From Acanthaster planci (Eukaryota; Echinodermata; Asteroidea; Valvatida; Acanthasteridae), in contig NW_019091655.1 of the NCBI RefSeq assembly GCF_001949145.1, forward strand, positions 206,402 to 270,401: a stretch of 64,000 nucleotides of DNA. Reading direction: 5' to 3'. A program made the position numbers and the translations under genes. This document shows positions 58,759 through 64,000 of this stretch, piece after piece. The stretch's first letter is position 1; each line of letters starts with the position of its first letter. Under the pieces are notes generated by a model. The model worked only from the letters and a program-made list of their open reading frames with translations, had not been told where the DNA came from and did not search any database.

Positions 58759-59172
58759 TTAACTACATCGATGCGCTAAAAAACCGACCAAGGCTGTGCC
58801 TCCTAAAATCCACACCAATTCTCTAACTCGCTGATCTTCCGAAGGTACGTACAAATCTGACAAATTGGGCTCCGGTGGCAAGGGCAATACTTTACCCGTT
58901 AATTCCGAATAAGCTCGCAATGCCTCGTCCACGTCGGTAAAATTCATGCTGACTCGGGCGCTCTTGGCTCATACGTTCGTTTAAAAGTCCAACGAATGAA
59001 CCCGATTTTCTTCCCAGGTTTGCTTAGCTTGCGCCAGCTGTTCTAACACGAGGTCGTGTCGTTTTTGTTCTTCGGCGACTCGTTTTTGACTCAGACTGCT
59101 AAATAAAAAATTTGACCCCGTAAACGCTAATGCATTTACTTTAGCCCCTCCGACCATCATTAATACACTCAC
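58759..59172 (-). pseudogene. Small Polinton protein with C-terminal membrane segment, two in-frame stops
   Basis: Two open stretches (59,172-58,981 and 58,947-58,759) lie in the same frame, separated by about 11 codons with a TAA and a TGA, so they are probably one former gene of about 138 residues. The N-terminal part starts MSVLMMVGGAKVNALAFTG and continues into a charged helical stretch (EEQKRHDLVLEQLAQAKQ). The C-terminal part ends in a hydrophobic segment, LVWILGGTALVGFLAH. It directly follows the integrase on the same strand. The function is unknown. Confidence 0.55.
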
Positions 59173-59211
59173 CGTTTTATTTTATATATTTTATTTTATA
59201 TATTTTAAAAC

Positions 59212-59403
59212 ATGGATCGAGAAGTTGAAGAACAAACGAACAAAATGCTTGACGACATGAGAGCTGACATTGATCACAACTCTGACATGCTTTTATATCT
59301 GCTTTCAGAAACATTTCACAAGCGAAATCAATTGGAAAATTTATTCTTTTCGTTGATTGCGTTTTATTTCTTGTTTAAATTAACAGTCTATTATAAAACA
59401 TAA
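59212..59403 (+). CDS. Small Polinton ORF with C-terminal transmembrane helix
   Basis: 63 codons, ATG to TAA, intact. The N-terminal half is acidic and probably helical (REVEEQTNKMLDDMRAD). The C-terminal half is hydrophobic (NLFFSLIAFYFLFKLTVYY), a likely membrane anchor. It stands head-to-head with the minus-strand ORF that starts at 59,172, leaving about 40 AT-rich bases (ttttatatattttattttat) as a possible shared promoter. The capsid-like frame begins at or just after its stop. The function is unknown. Confidence 0.5.
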   Translation: MDREVEEQTNKMLDDMRADIDHNSDMLLYLLSETFHKRNQLENLFFSLIAFYFLFKLTVYYKT

Positions 59404-60298
59404 ATACACAATACACAAAGAAATTGAACCCAGCCGCAGGCTAAAAGTTCCTCGTGCCATTAAATGTGAAAGACGCGAAGTCACCATTACGCATAATCCG
59501 AGCTCAATAGCTGCGACGCACACGCTAAACGTTAAATTCCCGGCATTGGAAATAGACGAAGTTATTGTACCGGGGACCGTAAAATTGGCTTTCAAGTTGA
59601 ACCTCGAACGAGCATGGGATGACAATCGAACCGTGTACGACAACGTGGCAAAGAATCTAATCCCTGAGTTAAAGGTCAGTTTACAAGGCAACAGAATAGT
59701 CAGCTACCACGATGCGGGCATATTTCACAATTTTAAAGACAATTGGCTACCCACGACGCAGACTAAAAACATGGCGTACTTTGGGTCGGAAAGGGAAAAC
59801 GTCGCCAAATTCGATGCCATCGAATCTGCCAACGACGGTAAAGACAAAGCCATCGCCGATGCTTTTAAAAATAAATACGCCATTCCGTTTTATCCATCGG
59901 GTTTTAAAGAACCGTTAACTTATCAACTCACGTTTAAAAATCACGATAAAGTAGTTAAATCGACCGACCGAATATTCAACTTCAGATCTATCTTTGGAAT
60001 ACGAAGTAGTGACGATCAAAGATCTAGACCAAACGCTGAGGCTCAAACACAAAGGCTCTGTGTTTTACTTATTCAACCGGATTCATTCTTGGAAAAAGCA
60101 AACGGTGAATAAATCGGACACGGCCTTTGGACAACTCGGCAAACGGGTCGGGTAGGCCGCTTGGTGGAGGTGGTGACATTTTGATTCAAATGGAGCGTGA
60201 AGCACAAACTGCCGGGCCTTTGACAGTGAATGTGTTTTTTGTAATGGATGCGCAATTGACGGTAGAAGACGAGAATTTGAAAAGTTTGGCTTATTAAA
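59402..60298 (+). pseudogene. Putative Polinton major capsid-type protein, frameshifted and internally shortened
   Basis: An open frame from 59,402 (no ATG until 59,546 although conserved-looking sequence precedes it) to 60,112. Landmarks are VTITHNPSSIAATHTLNV, VIVPGTVKLAFKL and AIADAFKNKYAIPFYPSGF. The continuation moves to another frame near 59,995 (EYEVVTIKDL, FNRIHSWKKQTVNKSD), and the C-terminal block with NVFFVMDAQLTVEDENLK is in a third frame up to about 60,298. From recollection, relatives of this jelly-roll-type protein are about 500 residues; here only about 300 codons remain, with the loss between the NKSD block and the C-terminal block. Capsid identity is inferred from family resemblance and position before the ATPase. 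Confidence 0.6.
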
Positions 60299-60329
60299 AG
60301 TTTGGTTTATTAAATCGGGTTTAAAATAA

Positions 60330-60877
60330 ATGAACATGCATAAATCACCCCTCTGTGTCCTAATTGTGGGCAAAAGGGGATCGGGTAAAACCAAATGGAT
60401 CTTGGATCTTTTGGAACGGGAATATCGTTTTGCATTTGAAGCGATCGTAATAATTTGTCCGACGTTGTTTAAAAATAAAACGTATGTAGAGCGGCTATGG
60501 ATTTATACCGACGAGAATGTTCACTTGTGCGATTTAGATCAAGAAAAACTCGTATTTAATGAAGCGGTCAACTTGAATAAAAATATTTTTGATGGGGTGA
60601 ATACTTTGATTATTGTGGACGATTGTGCAGCCGATCAATATGTCAAGTATCGCAAAAAATCCAAAGGAAGCAGCACGTGCGCGTTAACTAAAATGGCCTT
60701 TAGCTGGAGACACTTTAATCACAGTTGTTGATTGTTGACTCAAAAATATAACTCGGTGCTCAAATATTTCCGCGAAAATACCGCCTGGATTGCAATGTTT
60801 TACACAAAAGATAGAAATTCCTTCGATCAGTGTTTAGACGAAACGACGTTGTATCAGATGAAGAACGAAATCAGTTG
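60330..60877 (+). pseudogene. FtsK/A32-type genome packaging ATPase, nonsense mutation
   Basis: ATG at 60,330. Walker A is VGKRGSGKTKW (about residues 11-21), and Walker B is NTLIIVDDCAAD (about residue 92 on). The conserved block after Walker B includes KMAFSWRHFNHSC and then, after an in-frame TGA at 60,729-60,731, LLTQKYNS and FRENTAWIAMFYTKD in the same frame up to another TGA at about 60,876. The first TGA falls where related ATPases usually have Trp, which fits a TGG to TGA change. Otherwise the motifs are complete. In intact elements this enzyme would pump DNA into capsids. Confidence 0.82.
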
Positions 60878-61140
60878 AAACGGCATTTGCGAGACGTAAA
60901 GTAAAGTAAACTGGTGTTGTTTACGGAGCCCCCAGTTTGTTACAAATCAGTTAATTAACAAATTTTCAACTAGTTATCTAGTTAGTTTAACAAAATTGTT
61001 ATGATTAAATAAAGCAGTGCTGCAGTTATTCATTCAAGTAGTTGCCAAGTTAGTTATTGCAATTAACTTGACGTATTACACGTTTGAATACCCCCGTGCT
61101 AAGCTAGCCTCCAACAAATTAAAAAATCCTGTAATAAAAT

Positions 61141-61617
61141 GTATGACATTAAAAGCATAATAGCAGATTCAAGAGTCAAAACAGAATCAGTCGAACTCAA
61201 GCCCAACGTCAAAGACAGACTCTGTTCAGTAGTAGCCTCAGGTGAAAGCAAAAAGTATTTAGGCAAAGAATGTTCTGTAAAAGACACTGAATCTTTAACC
61301 CCAGCAGATTAAGAAAAATTGTTTAGTCTTTACGAAATAAAATTTGGCAGAGCAATTGTCACAACGTTGGGTAACTCAATTTTGAGCTTGTAGCACGACA
61401 TTTAGCCATCGCTACACCCACATTTTTGGCATTTAACGTAGATTTAAAATCTGAAGAAAACCTAACGCAGGATTTAAACGACGATCCAATCATATCACAA
61501 ACAATGGGTCATTTCTTGAGCGAGCTTTGTTACAAGTACGGGGTTTATTTATCACCCTTGGTAGCAACCTTAATTACTACTAAACATTTAGTTATCAACA
61601 AAATACGTTTATTATAA
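61141..61617 (+). pseudogene. Polinton ORF of unknown function, frameshifted
   Basis: The N-terminal part from the ATG at 61,141 (MYDIKSIIADSRVK) runs to a TAA near 61,310 and continues in frame with FSLYEIKFGRAIVTTLGNS. A second frame from about 61,390 gives LAIATPTFLAFNVDL, DLNDDPIISQTMGHFL and a hydrophobic end, LSPLVATLITTKHLVINK. The two parts look like one former protein of about 155 residues. No function can be assigned. Confidence 0.45.
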
Positions 61618-61623
61618 AAGAAG

Positions 61624-61869
61624 ATGTCAACAAACGAGGAACAAGTAACACCACCACCGCCAGCCAACAGTCCAGTGAAGTTGGTGACCAAAGTTAAAAA
61701 TCCCAAACGAGTCGAGAGGGGCAAACGCCTGGCAGAACATAACAAGAAGATGAAACAGCAACTTGCTAAAATGAAAACAAGCGATTCAGAATCCGAAGCA
61801 AAATTGGAAACAAAATTTATCAATCTATCTCCTAAAACAGAAACTCGGTATGTAAAAATTGGTGTATAA
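61624..61869 (+). CDS. Small basic Polinton ORF
   Basis: 81 codons, intact. It begins with an acidic and proline-rich start (MSTNEEQVTPPPP), then a strongly basic helix (VKNPKRVERGKRLAEHNKKM) and a serine- and acid-rich tail. It starts 4 bases after the preceding stop. Basic charge and position suggest a DNA- or core-associated protein, but this is inference. Confidence 0.5.
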   Translation: MSTNEEQVTPPPPANSPVKLVTKVKNPKRVERGKRLAEHNKKMKQQLAKMKTSDSESEAKLETKFINLSPKTETRYVKIGV

Positions 61870-61875
61870 TAAGAA

Positions 61876-62113
61876 TGAGTAACTCAAAAGCGGTAGACAT
61901 AAATGGAATTGCAAATACCATTTATCACGGTGCAGTAGTTTAAGTAATTTCCATTTCCATGCTCGGTAAAAACTACTGAATATTAAAGCGCCCGATTTGG
62001 ATCTACTGTCGGTAGAAGACGCAGCCAAACTGACTACAATTACCAGCGGCGCATTGGCAACAGAGGGGCTAGTGGAGCAAGGTATCATACCCACAAGTTT
62101 ACCCAGCGGTTAA
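61876..62113 (+). pseudogene. Small Polinton ORF, broken
   Basis: ATG at about 61,876 (MSNSKAVDINGIANTIYHGA), then TAA after about 22 codons. A second frame from about 61,976 reads LNIKAPDLDLLSVEDAAKL and TTITSGALATEGLVEQGI, ending at TAA. The parts are probably halves of one small protein. The function is unknown. Confidence 0.35.
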
Positions 62114-62129
62114 AAATGGTTTATTATAA

Positions 62130-62807
62130 ATGGCAGAAGGTGGATTTGACCCGGACGTTGTTCTAGAAGATCTAGGGAAACAACAAGCCGAACAAAAAGA
62201 ACAAGAATTAACATTAGACGATACAGTTAATACAACGCAAGAATCGTCATTTGTAGAACAAGAAGAAGATATTGATTGGGACAATACCAATGAAACAGAT
62301 CCACCAGAGGCAGACTCCTTAAGAGATGCATTAGAACGAGCTAAAATACAGGTAAATAATGACAAGGTAATCGATTTATATATTTTTTTAAGTATAGATA
62401 GAAATCATGTTTCGTTGTTTTTAGATTATGAAAATTTTGACTGGGGGAAAAAAAGGCCTATTTTACAAAGCAGGTGGTAAATATGGCAAAGAGTTGTTAA
62501 CCGACAAAAGAAACCCCAATAACTTTGTAAAGCTTGACACAATTGCAAAACACCGCCAACACCTAAACCAACGCCCAAACCAAGCATAACAGACTGGATA
62601 AAACGCCAATTGCACAATTTGGCAAACGTGTTGAAGAAACTCGGTTTGAAAGATTTGGGAGCATTACCCGGTATAATTGGCGGCGTGCTGAGTTGGATTT
62701 TAAACGTGGCGAGCAAGGCAGTCAGATGGATCGCCGATCACGTTTGGACTTTGTTTTTAGCGCTGGGTTATTTGATTTTTGACTTTTATACAAAAAACGT
62801 AAGTTAG
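62130..62807 (+). pseudogene. Polinton ORF: acidic N-terminus, proline linker, hydrophobic C-terminus, two frameshifts
   Basis: ATG at 62,130 (MAEGGFDPDVVLEDLGKQ) opens an acidic stretch up to ENFDWGKK. There the homopolymer run at about 62,450 shifts the frame to one containing LFYKAGGKYGKELLTDKRN. A further shift near 62,550 leads to PPTPKPTPKPSITDW and a C-terminal half with ALPGIIGGVLSWILNVASK and WTLFLALGYLIFDFY, which could form one or two membrane segments. It ends at the TAG at 62,805-62,807, just before the palindrome at 62,833. Its function is not known; a virion membrane role is speculative. Confidence 0.5.
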
Positions 62808-62832
62808 TAAATATTTTTAGGAAGAAAAAACC

Positions 62833-62854
62833 CTCTCATTGATATCAATGAGAG
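62833..62854. terminator. Terminator-like palindrome between convergent Polinton genes
   Basis: A perfect 22-base palindrome centred on gatatc, flanked by an A run on the left (62,825-62,830) and an 11-base T run on the right (62,857-62,867). The flanks also pair after one mismatch. It lies between the plus-strand stop at 62,807 and the minus-strand gene, whose stop codon (62,845-62,847) falls inside it. The form is that of a bidirectional stem-plus-T-run terminator. Whether it acts on transcription in an animal cell is unknown. Confidence 0.6.
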
Positions 62855-63970
62855 AGTTTTTTTTTTTGCCTTTTATAATTCTGATTCATTACTTTATACA
62901 ACATGAAACCTAGACCAGCAACGGCATTAATTCCAACAGTTAACGACAATTTCTCTTCGTTGTGATTGTATAAAGGTTTCTTTTCCGGTTGTGGTAATAA
63001 TATAGGTTCCGATTGCAAAATTTCAGGTTTTGTAACTTCTCCATCAAAATCCGATGGTGATGTCACTTCGCTAGAATTTAAACTTGGAATGTGACCCGTT
63101 TGCATGTCTGCTGTCGCGATCTGCATATTGTTGTTGTAACCTTCAAACACCCGACGCGTAAGCCCATGTCAGAAGGCACCAAATACAACCCCGGTGCGAC
63201 TACGAAATTCAACGGCGTTTTTGCGTATTGTAACGAATCTTGAAATTGGTTAATTGACTGCTCCAAGTTGGGCACTGAATTTATCAAAGATTCCACGATC
63301 GTTATAAATTGCTGTTGGGCGTCTAATCCAGTACCAGGGGCTAAAACGCTGGTCTTTGTTTGAGCCTGAGCACCGCAACGCATAAACGTAGGCTCGAATA
63401 GATTCGTTTACTTTTGTGACGCCCACGTCCGTTAAAGCTCGATTTTTTTCGGGATAAAGTCCCACCAAGCCAACGTAACGGCGTCCGATTGCGCAATCCA
63501 AGTCACTGTATACGTACTAGCGTGACCCGAGCTTTTCGGTGGATCGGCCCAACCAAACCCATAAAAGTAGACCCCGCATATTTGCCGTTGGGTACGTGTA
63601 AGTCGCATGGATCGTAATTTTTACCTAGAACAGGTATGTATCAATTGTCGTAATAATAAGCAGTACCCAAGCCGTTAAATATGGTATCCCTCGTTTGTTT
63701 CAACGATATACTCGGATCGACGTTGTATGGTCGACAAGTGTCTATAAACTCGCGGTGGTCATCATTGTTGTCAAATATGTCGTCACTCTCTAATTCTTTT
63801 AACGGTATTTTGAGCTCTTCTATAACGTCCTTGTTAATTGTATCAGCTCCACTTGGTATTTCTTCACTTGGTCCTTCTTCGGGTGGTTGTGGGTCACTAA
63901 TAAGTCTTGCTGCTTCGGGTCTCCTTTCTGCGGGACTTCCTTCGACTTTAGTTTACCTCGAGAAATGTTA
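62845..63970 (-). pseudogene. Polinton capsid-associated or membrane-anchored protein, broken
   Basis: Read on the minus strand. An N-terminal region rich in Pro and acidic residues (SDPQPPEEGPSEEIPSG; about 63,900) leads to FIDTCRPYNVDPSISLKQTR, then NGLGTAYYYDN with an in-frame TGA (about 63,638), then GKNYDPCDLHVPNGKYAGS. After a frame change near 63,565 come TYTVTWIAQSDAVTLAWWDF, more stops, LDAQQQFITIVESLINSVPN and VAPGLYLVPSDMG. After another shift comes the tail, FEGYNNNMQIATADMQTGH, with a hydrophobic helix (LTVGINAVAGLGFMLY) near the C-terminus. A minor capsid or penton-like role is a guess from position and length. The upstream end may lie beyond the window. Confidence 0.5.
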
Positions 63971-64000
63971 CCCGCTAAAATTTGGTTTAATTTGTATTCT

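Larger units (their letters stand above)
52600..64000. mobile_element. Polinton/Maverick element, decayed, right end outside window
   Basis: Polintons are large self-synthesising, virus-like DNA transposons that encode a protein-primed DNA polymerase B, a retroviral-type integrase, a packaging ATPase and capsid proteins. From about 52,900 the DNA becomes markedly AT-rich and densely coding, with genes of all those classes except a recognised protease. Order: zinc-binding ORF, conserved ORF, pPolB (plus); integrase and a small membrane ORF (minus); small membrane ORF, capsid-like protein, ATPase and several small ORFs (plus); a capsid-associated or membrane-anchored ORF (minus). Most are interrupted, and the polymerase has lost catalytic residues, so the copy is dead. 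The left terminal repeat could not be defined because its partner is not in the window. Confidence 0.9.

Noticed and set aside
53207-60877. Altered genetic code in the Polinton (TAA or TGA read as amino acid)
   Set aside because: TAA, TAG and TGA all occur in frame together with frameshifts and lost catalytic residues, while some ORFs use normal stops. Decay explains this better.
1-64000. tRNA, rRNA, CRISPR or bacterial operon features
   Set aside because: None seen. Only a degenerate tRNA-derived SINE at about 46,785 has tRNA-like boxes, and the gene structure is that of an animal nuclear genome.

Overview
This is a piece of animal nuclear genome, most likely from a marine deuterostome such as an echinoderm. 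The genes have many introns with GT/AG borders and large AT-rich introns. The DNA is full of short fold-back transposons and of the palindrome TACATGTA. The encoded proteins match animal families. The species assignment is inference; the window contains no direct taxonomic marker.

Layout. (1) 1-5,300: no gene recognised. (2) 5,609-12,396, minus strand: a complete six-exon EDF1/MBF1 transcriptional coactivator gene (145 aa), with several small transposons in its introns. (3) 12,640-15,917: a ~3.3-kb element with ~0.5-kb terminal inverted repeats, subterminal tandem repeats and no recognisable transposase. (4) 18,063-39,299, plus strand: a p67phox/NOXA1-like NADPH-oxidase activator of 11 coding exons and about 898 aa. 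Its Rac-binding TPR plus activation module is present twice in tandem, followed by a 307-codon proline-rich exon and an eroded SH3-like end. No PB1 domain was found. (5) 44,590-50,404, minus strand: a complete six-exon TRUB2-like pseudouridine synthase gene (320 aa). (6) About 52,600 to the right edge: a decayed Polinton/Maverick element. It contains a zinc-binding ORF, a conserved pol-adjacent ORF, protein-primed DNA polymerase B, a convergent retroviral-type integrase, a capsid-like protein, an FtsK/A32-type packaging ATPase and several small membrane or basic ORFs. Most are broken by stops or frameshifts. Its right end lies outside the window.

The most notable item is the tandem-duplicated p67phox module. 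Exons 1-4 and 5-8 are parallel copies (exons 2 and 6 are both 192 nt, exons 3 and 7 both 135 nt, and all introns there are phase 0). They join in frame, and exon 5 has no ATG of its own before its TPR block. From memory, the human counterparts EDF1, NOXA1 and TRUB2 all lie on 9q34, so the window may preserve an old linkage group. All exon models were made by eye from splice sites and family similarity, without transcript data.
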